Assembly: GCA_017304845.1 (NCBI GenBank)
Contig: JAFKLL010000014.1
Coordinates: forward strand, 62,001-126,000
DNA from: Solirubrobacterales bacterium
GTDB taxonomy: Bacteria; Actinomycetota; Thermoleophilia; Solirubrobacterales; 70-9
Reading direction: 5' to 3'
Length of the DNA: 64,000 nucleotides
A model generated the notes under the pieces. It was not told the DNA's origin, ran no database searches, and was given only the letters and a program-made list of their open reading frames with translations. Below are positions 1 to 8,581 of the stretch, piece after piece. Within the stretch, counting starts at the first letter, position 1. The number at the start of each line of letters is the position of its first letter. A program made the translations under genes and the position numbers.

Positions 1-462
1 GAGCCGGTGGAAGCCCCACTCCTCCGGGAAGTTTTCCGCGTCGACCACGACCAGCCGGCGTGCGGCGATCTTCCAACCGTCAGCGGTACGGACCAGGGCG
101 TCGTGGTACTGGGCCCGCAGGTTCCAGTCCGGTCCTTCGGCCCTGGTCCGGTGCCAGGCATGGATCACCGACCGGGCGCGGGCGCGGTTCTCCCCCTCGA
201 ACTCGACGATCACGTTCGAGAGGTGATGGCTGGTGCTCTCGAACAGGGCGAGATCGCGCGCCGCCTCGTCCCTCCGGGCCGCGCGACCGACCGAGGGCGG
301 TCCGACCCCGGGCCCGTAGTCGGCCTCGCAGTCCTCGGTGAAGAGCATCGCCAAGCCGTCGGGGTCATTCAGGTCGCAGCGGTAGCAGTACTCGACCAAC
401 ACATCCTCGATCGACTGCCGGTCCGCCAATCTTCCGAGCGTCTCTCGATCGGGTGAGGTCAT
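1..462 (-). CDS. SnoaL-like (NTF2-fold) domain protein, 3' end outside window
   Basis: The frame opens at ATG (462-460) and stays open for 154 codons to the left edge, so the C-terminus is missing. The N-terminus reads MTSPDRETLGRLADRQSIED, followed by VEYCYRCDLNDPDGLAMLF, FTEDCEADYGPG and SHHLSNVIVEF. This order is typical of the SnoaL_4 group of NTF2-fold cone-shaped proteins. The visible part covers nearly all of a normal 140-170 residue family member. Family members include polyketide cyclases, limonene-epoxide-hydrolase-like enzymes and ring-hydroxylating dioxygenase small subunits, so the family alone does not give the reaction. It is divergent from the monooxygenase at 557, and a shared intergenic promoter region of about 95 bp lies between them. 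Domain call is firm; substrate is unknown. Confidence 0.8.
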   Translation of the reverse strand, partial: MTSPDRETLGRLADRQSIEDVLVEYCYRCDLNDPDGLAMLFTEDCEADYGPGVGPPSVGRAARRDEAARDLALFESTSHHLSNVIVEFEGENRARARSVIHAWHRTRAEGPDWNLRAQYHDALVRTADGWKIAARRLVVVDAENFPEEWGFHRL

Positions 463-556
463 GAACCAAAGCTAGGGACTGGCCGCTCCGCGGCTAAGCC
501 CATTCTCAGAGGAAAAAGACCTCGAACCAGCCCCGCTCGCCGTCTACGTTCGCCCG

Positions 557-1531
557 ATGAAGATCGGGCTGTTCTTGGACATGAGGAATCCGACTCCCTG
601 GCAGCGGGACTGGCACGGGCTCTACGAAGGCTGGATCGAGCGGCTGACCTGGGCGGAGTCGATCGGGATCGACTCGGTCTGGCTGACCGAGCACCATCTC
701 TTCGCCGACGGCTACCTGAGCCAGCCCCTGACCCTCGCCGCGGCGATCGCCGCCCGGACCGAGCGCCTCCGGATCGGCACCGCCATCCTCCAGGCCCCGC
801 TGCGGCCGGCGATCGACATCGCCGAGCAGGCGGCGACGGTCGACATCATCAGCGGCGGGCGGGTGGAGCTGGGCCTGGGCGCCGGCTACCGGATCCCGGA
901 ATGGCGGGCCTACGGCGCCGACGGCAGCCGCCGCTTCGAGCTGCTGGAAGAACGCGCGGCCGAGATCCGGCGGCTGTGGGAGAGCGGCGAGGCCACTCCG
1001 CCCCCGGTCCAGTCGAGGCCGCCGATCTGGATCGGCGGGGAAGGGCCGCGTGGCGCCCGCATCGCGGGACGGCTCGGCGAAGGCCTGCTGGCCCTGATCC
1101 CCGAGCTGCTCACGCCGTACCGCGACACGATGGCCGAGCACCACCCCGGGCGGCAGCCGACGATGGGCGGCTGCGCCAACCTGATCCTGGCCGACGATCC
1201 GGAAGCGTCCTGGCAGCGGATCAAGCCGCATCTCGAGCACCAGTGGCGGACCTACTTCGAGTACGGCGACGAGGGCCGCGACCGCGGCCTCCTCCCCAGC
1301 GCCGACCCCGAGGACCTGCGTCGGAGGGAGGGACCGCCGCTGCTGCCCGGTTTCGACGTCGTGACCCCGGAGGCCGCCCTGGAACGGCTCGAACCCTGGC
1401 TTGCTCCGCTACCCGCCGAGCACGTCTACTTCTGGGGTTCCATCGCCGGCATGCCGGATGACCTGGTCCACCGCCACATCGAGCTCCTGGGCGGGGAACT
1501 GGCTCCCCGCCTCCGGTCGCTCGCGGCCTGA
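557..1531 (+). CDS. LLM-class flavin-dependent oxidoreductase (luciferase-like)
   Basis: 324 residues, the normal size of a bacterial luciferase-like monooxygenase (TIM-barrel, F420 or FMN dependent). The N-terminus MKIGLFLDMRNP begins the first beta strand. SVWLTEHHLF near residue 45 is the typical 'W..EHH' motif, TERLRIGTAIL near 70 is a family strand, and GGRVELGLGAGYRIPEWRAYG near 100 is the family's flavin-site region. A C-terminal IWIGGEGPRGARIAGRLGEG block matches the conserved 'iGG.s..a...A...gdG' motif. It stands alone on the plus strand, so no operon partner suggests a substrate. Such enzymes oxidise aldehydes, sulfonates or F420-linked substrates. Family sure, reaction unknown. Confidence 0.9.
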   Translation: MKIGLFLDMRNPTPWQRDWHGLYEGWIERLTWAESIGIDSVWLTEHHLFADGYLSQPLTLAAAIAARTERLRIGTAILQAPLRPAIDIAEQAATVDIISGGRVELGLGAGYRIPEWRAYGADGSRRFELLEERAAEIRRLWESGEATPPPVQSRPPIWIGGEGPRGARIAGRLGEGLLALIPELLTPYRDTMAEHHPGRQPTMGGCANLILADDPEASWQRIKPHLEHQWRTYFEYGDEGRDRGLLPSADPEDLRRREGPPLLPGFDVVTPEAALERLEPWLAPLPAEHVYFWGSIAGMPDDLVHRHIELLGGELAPRLRSLAA

Positions 1532-1535
1532 TCGC

Positions 1536-2600
1536 CTACCGCGCGGCCTTCCGCCTCGCCTTCGCCTTCTTCACGATCACGGTGACGCCGGACCTCTTGC
1601 CGGCCGAGGTGGCGGTGATCCTGGCCCGGCCCTTGGCGTTCCGCGCGACCTTCACCTTGACCTCGGTGATCACGACCCCGCGGGCGGGGACCTTGACCGT
1701 CAGCTTCTTCTGGACCTTCACGCCGCGGTTGCTCGACTTGAAGGCCAGCTTCGCCTGCTGGGCGACGCCCGCCCCGTTCTGGACCCGGAGCTTGAAGCTG
1801 GTCGTCTTGCCGGCTTTCACCGACCGCTTCGCCGGCCGGAGCGTGAAGGTCGGGGCCGCGTTGCGGCAGTTCGGCGGCTTGCCGATCTGATCCGCCGGAC
1901 AGGGCAGGTCGGTGACGGTGGCCTTGCCCTGCATCCAGATCTGGCCCGCGAACTGTCCACCGGGCAGGTCGCCGATCATCCCCTGGCACATCTCGTCGGG
2001 GGTGTCGTCGATCCCGTGGATGTGGCCGGACAGGGCCGACAGGGGCACCGACCACCCGCCGAGCAGCCTTCCCTCCTGATCGGGGCCGAAGGGCCTGCCG
2101 CTGAAGGTGCTGGTTCCGTTGACCGAGATCGAACCCTCGGTCTTCAGCTCGGCGGTGAAGCCGCTGATCTCGCAGGCGATGTGGACCGGCGCGTCCGGGG
2201 CAGGATCGGGGTTGGGGTAGTCGATCACGTACTTGGTCGGGACCGACATCGCCATCTCGCCGGTCGCCGAGTCATAGGTGCCGGTCAGGTTGTCCGTCGC
2301 ACCGAAGAAGAACGTCCCGGACGGCCCCCCGACCAGGAACTGAGGATTGAGGATGAACTGCTCCTTGGGGATGCTGAACGCGCCGGAATCGAGATCGCTG
2401 CTCATCATCAGCGTGTCGTTGTCGGGCCCCGTGGCCGGGACGCCGTTGTAGGCGCTCCCCACCTGCTGGAAGATCCACGCCTTGGTGACATCGAGGTCGA
2501 GCCGCTGCGTGGCCGCCGCCGATGCGCTCGCAGCCCCGGCGAACAGTCCCCCCAGGACAATCGCGATCGCGATCGTCAGCCGTGCCTGTCGTCCCCTCAT
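1536..2600 (-). CDS. secreted beta-rich protein with cationic C-terminal tail
   Basis: 354 residues from ATG 2600, chosen over an upstream GTG at 2618 because GAAGG lies 6 nt before it. A Sec signal peptide is plain: MRGRQARLTIAIAIVLGG, then an Ala-rich stretch ending ASASAAA. The middle alternates polar beta strands with a Cys pair region (PCPADQIGKPPNCRNAA). The last 100 residues are Lys/Arg-rich and strand-like, ending VTVIVKKAKARRKAAR. No catalytic motif is visible. Unrecognised family; predicted extracellular or wall-associated. The same type of basic C-terminal region recurs in other secreted proteins of this window. It is convergent with the monooxygenase gene, with only 4 bp between the stops. 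Confidence 0.8.
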   Translation of the reverse strand: MRGRQARLTIAIAIVLGGLFAGAASASAAATQRLDLDVTKAWIFQQVGSAYNGVPATGPDNDTLMMSSDLDSGAFSIPKEQFILNPQFLVGGPSGTFFFGATDNLTGTYDSATGEMAMSVPTKYVIDYPNPDPAPDAPVHIACEISGFTAELKTEGSISVNGTSTFSGRPFGPDQEGRLLGGWSVPLSALSGHIHGIDDTPDEMCQGMIGDLPGGQFAGQIWMQGKATVTDLPCPADQIGKPPNCRNAAPTFTLRPAKRSVKAGKTTSFKLRVQNGAGVAQQAKLAFKSSNRGVKVQKKLTVKVPARGVVITEVKVKVARNAKGRARITATSAGKRSGVTVIVKKAKARRKAAR

Positions 2601-2636
2601 CCCCAACCTTCTTTCCACAATCGAAATTTTCCTCGT

Positions 2637-3671
2637 TCACCCTACATCCGGCCCGACCTTGCGCGGGAAGGACCGTCGCCCCCGCTGCACCTCGGAGGGG
2701 AGCAGGCCGAACTGCTCCTTGAACTGCACGGCGAAACGGCTCAGGTTCACGAACCCCCACCGATACGCCACCTCGCTCACGGTGGTCGCCATTCCCTCCC
2801 TGGCCAACTCGGCCCGGGCCCGGTCGAGGCGGATCGAGCGCAGGTAGGCGGTCGGCGTCGTCCCCAGGTGGCGTCGGAAAGCGCCCTGAAGCGCCCGTGG
2901 CCCGATCCGGGCCGCCTCGGCCACCGCCGCCACCGACAGGGGCTCGTCCGCGTGAGCCTCGATGTGGGCCACCGCCCGCCGTAGGGCGGCGGGGCTGCCG
3001 CCGGCGTTCGAGATCGACGGCGAGGCGTGGAACGAAGGTTGGAGGGCGGCCATGGCCAGGACGAGGTGCCGTTGGAAGTCCTTCCACCAGAGCTCGCTCT
3101 GCTGGTCGATCTCGAAGTCCAGGGCGGTCACCGCCAGACCGACCAGGGAGGCCCAGGAGCTCCCCAGATCCGGAGCCGCCGCGCCGGGCAGATCGAACCG
3201 GCGGTCGCTGCCGGGGTCTCCGCTGTCGAGGTCGGCGAGGACTCGGTTGACCAGCTGACGCTCGATCCGGACCACGGACAGCCGGACGCCGGGCTGCCAC
3301 CTGGTCGAGAAGATCGCGGTCTGGTCGACGACGGCGGCCGCCCGATCCCCGACCGTCGCCCGGGCGCCACGGCCGGCGACCTCGATCGCGCCACGATGCG
3401 GCTGGAGCACGCAGTAGCCCTCGACCGGCTCCGCCGGCTGGATCTCGACGCCGATGCCGTGCTCCAGCATGCTCATCTCGATCACGTCGTCGCCCATCGT
3501 CGTGTGCCGCACGTGAAACTCCTCGACCGGCCCCAACGGCAAGAGCAGATGAGGCGCGTAGGCCCCGGCGATCGCCGCGCGGGCGGCCTCGAAGTCCCTG
3601 GTGTCGAGCACGGCGCCGCGCCGCCCGAGAAGCGAACGTGGACGGTCGGTTTTGCCCTGCGAGTGACCCAT
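2637..3671 (-). CDS. AraC-family transcriptional regulator
   Basis: 344 residues from ATG 3671; a TTG 39 nt further upstream is a poor alternative. Residues 1-210 resemble the AraC_binding_2 ligand or dimer domain (HVRHTTMGDDVIEMSML; RWQPGVRLSVVRI). The C-terminal 100 residues are a two-helix-turn-helix AraC DNA-binding domain. The first HTH is LSVAAVAEAARIGPRALQ and the second is VSEVAYRWGFVNLSRFAVQF, followed by FKEQFGLLPSEVQRGRR. The second helix with WGF..lsrF is diagnostic. The gene lies 36 bp upstream of the secreted-protein gene on the same strand, which is therefore one candidate target. The divergent DHA2 exporter at 3809 is the other. Effector unknown. Confidence 0.9.
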   Translation of the reverse strand: MGHSQGKTDRPRSLLGRRGAVLDTRDFEAARAAIAGAYAPHLLLPLGPVEEFHVRHTTMGDDVIEMSMLEHGIGVEIQPAEPVEGYCVLQPHRGAIEVAGRGARATVGDRAAAVVDQTAIFSTRWQPGVRLSVVRIERQLVNRVLADLDSGDPGSDRRFDLPGAAAPDLGSSWASLVGLAVTALDFEIDQQSELWWKDFQRHLVLAMAALQPSFHASPSISNAGGSPAALRRAVAHIEAHADEPLSVAAVAEAARIGPRALQGAFRRHLGTTPTAYLRSIRLDRARAELAREGMATTVSEVAYRWGFVNLSRFAVQFKEQFGLLPSEVQRGRRSFPRKVGPDVG

Positions 3672-3808
3672 GCCTGCCTGGGAAGAGACGCTAACGGTCG
3701 GGCGTCTCAACGTGCTCAGGTTAGGAGCGGGATCTTCCCTCGTCTAGCCGCCCCGCGCATGTAGATAGCCGCATGGCGCCCATGAGACGGGCGTGCGAGT
3801 ATCGGGAC

Positions 3809-5287
3809 ATGAGATTCAGCAGCCGAGCCGGGCGCTGGGTTCTGGCCGTGACCGTGCTCGGTTCCGGGATGGCTTTCCTGGACGGCACGGTGGTCAACAT
3901 CGCGCTGCCCGACATCGGTCGCGACCTCAACGCCTCGACCTCGTCGCTGCAGTGGATCCTCAACGGCTACCTGTTGACGCTGGCCTCGCTGATCCTGCTC
4001 GGCGGCTCGCTCGGCGACCGCTACGGGCGGCGACGGGTCTTCGTCATCGGGGTCGGGCTGTTCACCTTCTCCTCCCTGCTCTGCGCGGTGGCGCCGACCG
4101 TGGAGCTGCTGATCGGGGCGAGGCTGGTGCAGGGGGTAGGCGGCGCCCTGCTCACCCCCGGCAGCCTCGCGATCATCGAGTCGAGCTTCCACCCCGACGA
4201 TCGCTCGCGGGCGATCGGGGCCTGGTCCGGGCTCGGAGGGGTGGCCAGCGCGGTCGGGCCGCTGCTCGGGGGCTACCTGGTCCAGGCCGCCTCGTGGCGC
4301 TCGATCTTCCTGATCAACCTGCCGCTGGGCCTGGCCGTGATGGCCCTCGCCACCCGGCACGTCCCCGAGGTCCGCGATCCCTCCGCCGGGGGGCGACTCG
4401 ACTTCGGCGGGGCGATCCTCGCGGCGCTCGGCCTGGCCGGAACCACCTACGCCCTGATCGAGGCGCCCGGCCAGGGCGCCTCTCCCGCGATCCTCGCGAC
4501 CGGGATCGGCGGGGTCCTGGCGCTCGTCGCCTTCCTCTTCGCCGAGCGACGCAACCCCGACCCGATGATGCCGCTCGGCATGTTCGCCTCACGCCAGTTC
4601 TCCGGCGCGAACCTGGTCACCTTCGTCGTCTACGCGGCGCTCGGCGGCTTCTTCTTCCTCTTCGTCTCCTTCCTGCAGATCTCGATGGGCTACTCGCCGA
4701 TCGCGGCCGGGGCGGCATCGCTGCCGGTGACCGCGCTGATGCTCGTCTTCTCGGCCCGTTCCGGGGCGCTCGCCCAGCGGATCGGATCGCGGATCCCGCT
4801 GACGGTCGGGCCGTTGGTGATCGCGCTCGGGCTCCTGATGCTGACCCGCATCGAACCCGGCGACGGCTACGTCTCGGGCATCCTCCCCGCGGTCGTCGTC
4901 TTCGGCGCCGGCCTGACCCTCGTGGTCGCCCCGGTCACCGCCACGGTCCTGGCCGCCGCCGACTCCAGGCAGGCGGGCGTCGCCTCCGGCATCAACAACG
5001 CCGTCTCCCGCGTGGGCGGGCTGCTGGCCGTCGCCGTCCTGCCGGTGATCGCCGGCCTCACGGGAGACAGCTTCTATGACCCGGTGAAGATGAGCGACGG
5101 CTTCCACGTCGCGATGGTCGCCTGTGCGGCGCTGGCGGCCGCGGGCGGGGCGCTGGCCTGGGTGACGATCTCCTCCGACGTGGCCCGGACCGAGCCCACC
5201 GAGCCCGAGTTCTCCTGCCCCGTCGCGGGCACCCAGCTGCAGGCTCCGACCGAGCCCCCTCCACGAGCCGCTTCGGCCCGGGAGTGA
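3809..5287 (+). CDS. MFS transporter, DHA2 (14-TM) drug-exporter family
   Basis: 492 residues from ATG 3809, preferred to ATG 3773 because the membrane protein begins naturally at MRFSSRAGRWVLAVTVLGSG. Motif FLDGTVVNIALPDIGRDL in TM1 is the DHA2 signature. SLGDRYGRRRVFVIG is MFS motif A between TM2 and TM3. Motif C-like GPLLGGYLVQAASWRSIFLI follows. About 14 hydrophobic segments are seen, consistent with EmrB/QacA proton-driven exporters. The C-terminal 35 residues are hydrophilic. It is divergent from the AraC gene at 2637-3671 and is likely controlled by it. Substrate cannot be read from sequence. Confidence 0.93.
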   Translation: MRFSSRAGRWVLAVTVLGSGMAFLDGTVVNIALPDIGRDLNASTSSLQWILNGYLLTLASLILLGGSLGDRYGRRRVFVIGVGLFTFSSLLCAVAPTVELLIGARLVQGVGGALLTPGSLAIIESSFHPDDRSRAIGAWSGLGGVASAVGPLLGGYLVQAASWRSIFLINLPLGLAVMALATRHVPEVRDPSAGGRLDFGGAILAALGLAGTTYALIEAPGQGASPAILATGIGGVLALVAFLFAERRNPDPMMPLGMFASRQFSGANLVTFVVYAALGGFFFLFVSFLQISMGYSPIAAGAASLPVTALMLVFSARSGALAQRIGSRIPLTVGPLVIALGLLMLTRIEPGDGYVSGILPAVVVFGAGLTLVVAPVTATVLAAADSRQAGVASGINNAVSRVGGLLAVAVLPVIAGLTGDSFYDPVKMSDGFHVAMVACAALAAAGGALAWVTISSDVARTEPTEPEFSCPVAGTQLQAPTEPPPRAASARE

Positions 5288-5587
5288 GCGCGGCGACCCG
5301 GCGGGGCAGGCGATCCGTGGGAGCACTCTTCCAGGTGCCTTCCCCAAACCCGCCCCGCCGGGCGCACCGACGTACTTCGTGGAGTCTCTCGGCTATTTCC
5401 GCGGGCCCCGACCGCCGACGTCGGAGCGGAGCCGACGGCAGCTCGAGCGGAGGTGAATGCCGAGCCTCATGAGAGAGCGGGCACCACGGATGTCGCCTCG
5501 ATAACCACGGCGCCAAGTTAGATGCGCGGCCGGCCCCGGTCTAGCCGGGAAACGACCCCCTTTAGCCGCGCCGCGACGGCGCCCCGG
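5288..5587. other. non-coding gap between convergent genes
   Basis: 300 bp between the exporter stop and the helicase stop. I see no credible gene. A short G/C hairpin of the type CCCGG-TCTAG-CCGGG lies near 5536-5550 and could help end either transcript, but it is weak. Nothing else stands out. Confidence 0.5.
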
Positions 5588-7255
5588 CTAGAAGCGCTCG
5601 CGGCGGATCGTCGCCTTGCGGCCCTTGATCCGACTGGAGCGCATCGCCCTGACCACCCCGTCGGCGGCGCCGCTCGGCACCTCGACCAGGGAGAAGTTCT
5701 CCTTCACCTGGATCGCGCCGATCTGGCGTCCGCTCAGGCCGCCCTCGTTGGCGATCGCCCCGACCAGGTCGCGCGGGGTGACGGAGGCGCTGCGCCCGAC
5801 GCTGAAGAAGAGACGGGTGTGGTCTCCCGCGGGCTGGCTCTTCGCTCGTTGGCCCGGCTTCGAGGGCCGTGCGTTGCCGGCCGGGCGACGCTCCTTCTTC
5901 CGTGCGGCCGGGACGATCTCGGTCTCGTCGATCGTGCCGCTGCGCGCCTCGTGGGCGAGTTTCAGGGCGGCCGCCGCGATCTCCTCGGGGGCGAACCGCG
6001 AAGACAGCGAGTCGGCCGCCGCCCGGAACGGGGCGAGCGAGTCGCCTTCCGCCTGCTCCAGGCTCTCGGCCAGCGCCGCCTCGGTCTGCTCGAGGCGCTT
6101 CTTCTTGAGCGCCGCGACGGTGGGCAGGTCCTCGACCGAGATCGGCAGCTTGGTCAGGCGCTGGATGTCCTTGATCCGGCGCTGCTCGCGCGGCTCGGCG
6201 ATCGTCACCGCGATCCCGGTCCGCCCGGCGCGGCCGACCCGCCCGATGCGATGCACGTACTGCTCGGCCGCGGTCGGGAGCCCGTAGTTGAAGACATGGG
6301 TGAGGTGATCGACGTCCAGCCCGCGGGCGGCGACGTCGGTGGCGACCAGGAGCTGGGTCGAGCCGCTTCTCAGCCGTCCCATGACCCGGTCGCGCTGGTC
6401 CTGGGTCATGCCGCCGTGAAGGGCGTCGGCCCGGAAGCCACGGCCGCCGAGGGTCTCGGTCAGCTGATCGACCTCGTACCGGGTGCGGCAGAAGACGATC
6501 GCCGACCCGGGCTCCTCCATGTCGATGACGCGGCCGAGCGCGGCGGGCTTCTGGTGGCGGGAGACCAGGTGGGCGGTCTGCCGGATCTGGGGGCCCTCCC
6601 CCGGCTCGCGCTCCCGCCGCTTGATCTCGACCCGGACCGGGTCGCTCATGTGGCGCTTGGCGATCGACTCGATCCGCGCCGGCATGGTCGCGGAGAAGAG
6701 CGCGGTCTGCCGCGATTCCGGCAGGCCTTCGAGGATCGTCTCGAGCTCGTCGGCGAAGCCCATGTCGAGCATCTCGTCGGCCTCGTCCAGGACGAGCATC
6801 CGGACCTGGTCGGTCTTCAGGGATCCGCGACGGATGTGATCGATCGCCCTGCCCGGGGTGGCGACCACGACGTCGACACCGCGCTTGAGCGGCGCGATCT
6901 GACGACCGATCGGCTGCCCGCCGAAGACCGCGAGCACCGAGGCGCCGGTGCCCCGGGCGTACTCCTGGGTCGACTTCTGCACCTGGACCGCGAGCTCGCG
7001 GGTCGGGACCAGGATCAGCGCGCTAGGCGCGCCGCTCTCCGCCTGACCGTCGACCTGGGCCAGCACCGGCAGCGCGAACGCGGCGGTCTTGCCGGTGCCG
7101 GTCGCCGCCTGTCCGAGCAGGTCGCGCCCGGAGATCAGCGGCGGGATCGCCTCCGCCTGGATCGGGGTGGGTTCCTCGTATCCGAGCGAGCGCAGAGTGC
7201 CCACGATCTGATCGGGAAGTCCGAGTCCGGCAAACCCGACGGAGACGTCGGGCAT
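5588..7255 (-). CDS. DEAD-box ATP-dependent RNA helicase with DbpA-type C-terminal domain
   Basis: 555 residues from ATG 7255 (MPDVSVGFAGLGLPDQIV); an upstream non-ATG extension has no homology-like content. Motifs in order: Q motif LGYEEPTPIQ, motif I ATGTGKT, Ia PTRELAVQV, II DEAD, III SAT, IV-V ATDVAARGLDV, VI HRIGRVGRAGRTG. Residues 470-555 form a DbpA/CsdA-type RNA-binding RRM (TRLFFSVGRSASVTPRDLVG ... GRQIGAIQVKENFSLVEVP). This places it with the DeaD/CsdA/RhlE group that remodels rRNA or structured mRNA, often in cold. A linker of about 100 residues rich in Lys/Arg/Pro precedes the RRM. Monocistronic; a possible cold-shock function is an inference. Confidence 0.95.
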   Translation of the reverse strand: MPDVSVGFAGLGLPDQIVGTLRSLGYEEPTPIQAEAIPPLISGRDLLGQAATGTGKTAAFALPVLAQVDGQAESGAPSALILVPTRELAVQVQKSTQEYARGTGASVLAVFGGQPIGRQIAPLKRGVDVVVATPGRAIDHIRRGSLKTDQVRMLVLDEADEMLDMGFADELETILEGLPESRQTALFSATMPARIESIAKRHMSDPVRVEIKRREREPGEGPQIRQTAHLVSRHQKPAALGRVIDMEEPGSAIVFCRTRYEVDQLTETLGGRGFRADALHGGMTQDQRDRVMGRLRSGSTQLLVATDVAARGLDVDHLTHVFNYGLPTAAEQYVHRIGRVGRAGRTGIAVTIAEPREQRRIKDIQRLTKLPISVEDLPTVAALKKKRLEQTEAALAESLEQAEGDSLAPFRAAADSLSSRFAPEEIAAAALKLAHEARSGTIDETEIVPAARKKERRPAGNARPSKPGQRAKSQPAGDHTRLFFSVGRSASVTPRDLVGAIANEGGLSGRQIGAIQVKENFSLVEVPSGAADGVVRAMRSSRIKGRKATIRRERF

Positions 7256-7370
7256 CGGTGATGCGGTCGCAGCAGAAGTCAAATCACAGCCTTGAGGAGG
7301 GAGAGAGGGAAGCGCCGCCGGGAAAGCGGCGCGACCACTCAATTTAGAGCAATCCCGGCCTGTGTCCATG

Positions 7371-7402
7371 CCGAGGGGCGGCGAAAGATCGCCGCCCCTC
7401 GG
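7371..7402 (-). terminator. intrinsic hairpin terminator after ald
   Basis: A perfect 13-bp G/C stem (CCGAGGGGCGGCG with its complement) around a 6-nt loop starts 23 nt past the ald stop. There is no U-tract, as is common in actinobacterial terminators. Confidence 0.75.
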
Positions 7403-7424
7403 TCCGCGTGCTTGTCGGTACGGG

Positions 7425-8522
7425 TCAGGCGGCCAGCTTCAGGCCCTGGTCACGGGCGACTGGTTCGTAGGTGACCTCGCCCTTGGCCACGTTGAGGCCG
7501 GCGGCGAAGTTGGGGTCGGAGGCCAGAGCCTCGTCGACGCCGAGCTCGGCCAGCTTGATCAGGTAGGGCAGCGTCGCGTTGGTCAGGGCCCGGGTCGAGG
7601 TGGCCGGGACCACGCCGGGCATGTTCGCCACGCAGTAGTGGTTGACTCCGTCGACCAGGTAGGTCGGGTCCTCGTGGGTGGTGGGATGCGAGGTCTCGAA
7701 GCAGCCCCCCTGGTCGATCGAGACGTCGACCAGCACGGCGCCCGGCTTCATCAGGGAGAGCTGATCGCGGGTGACCACATGCGGCGCCTTCGCCCCCTTG
7801 ACCAGCACCGCGCCGATCACCAGGTCCATCTCCGGCAGGGCCTGCTCGATGTCGAGCGAGGAGGCGTAACAGGTCGAGACGGCGTTGCCGAAGATCCCGT
7901 CCAGCTCACGCAGCCGGTCCAGCGAACGGTCGTAGAGGTAGACCTCGGCGCCGAGGCCGAGCGCGACCTGGGCCGCGTTCTGACCCACGATCCCGCCGCC
8001 GATCACCATCACGCGGCCGGCCGAGACGCCGGTCACGCCGCCGAGCAGGTAGCCGCGCCCGCCCATCGCCGCGCCCAGCATGAAGGCTCCGGCCTGGGCG
8101 GCCAGCTTGCCGGCGACCTCGCTCATCGGGGCCAGCAGGGGCAGGCGACCGCGATCGTCGGTGATCGTCTCGTAGGCGATGCAGGTCGCGCCCGAATCCA
8201 TCAGGCCCTTGGTCAGGACCGGGTCCGGGGCCAGGTGGAGGTAGGTGAAGAGCGTGTGGTTCGGGCCCAGCATCTCGACCTCGACCGCCTGCGGCTCCTT
8301 CACCTTGACGATCACCTCGGCCTCGGCGAACACCTCGGCCGCATTGCCCAGGATCTGCGCGCCCTCGGCCACGTACTCCTGATCGCCGAAGCCAGATCCT
8401 TCACCGGCGCCGGACTGGATGACTACCTCGTGGCCGCGCTGGGTCAGCTCGCGGGCGCCGGACGGGGTCATTGCCACCCGGGCCTCGTTGGTCTTGATCT
8501 CTGTGGGAACGCCAAACTTCAT
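7425..8522 (-). CDS. ald: alanine dehydrogenase
   Basis: 365 residues, within the 360-375 usual for NAD-dependent L-alanine dehydrogenase (L-alanine + NAD + water to pyruvate + ammonia + NADH). Start MKFGVPTEIKTNEARVAMTP is the family N-terminus. The substrate-binding Lys lies in VIVKVKEPQ and the catalytic His in TYLHLAPDP. The Rossmann motif VMVIGGGIVGQNAAQVALGLG (GxGxxG variant) and the C-terminal MPGVVPATSTRALTN are also present. AGGAG lies 8 nt before the ATG. It follows the ureohydrolase gene by 60 bp on the same strand and ends in a strong hairpin, so it is the last gene of the import/deamination series. It would recycle alanine formed by the transaminases upstream and release ammonium. 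Confidence 0.97.
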   Translation of the reverse strand: MKFGVPTEIKTNEARVAMTPSGARELTQRGHEVVIQSGAGEGSGFGDQEYVAEGAQILGNAAEVFAEAEVIVKVKEPQAVEVEMLGPNHTLFTYLHLAPDPVLTKGLMDSGATCIAYETITDDRGRLPLLAPMSEVAGKLAAQAGAFMLGAAMGGRGYLLGGVTGVSAGRVMVIGGGIVGQNAAQVALGLGAEVYLYDRSLDRLRELDGIFGNAVSTCYASSLDIEQALPEMDLVIGAVLVKGAKAPHVVTRDQLSLMKPGAVLVDVSIDQGGCFETSHPTTHEDPTYLVDGVNHYCVANMPGVVPATSTRALTNATLPYLIKLAELGVDEALASDPNFAAGLNVAKGEVTYEPVARDQGLKLAA

Positions 8523-8581
8523 GAGTCAACTCCTGTTGGTTCTTGTTGGGTGAAATCCGAGCCGGCCGCCGGGGCCGGTGG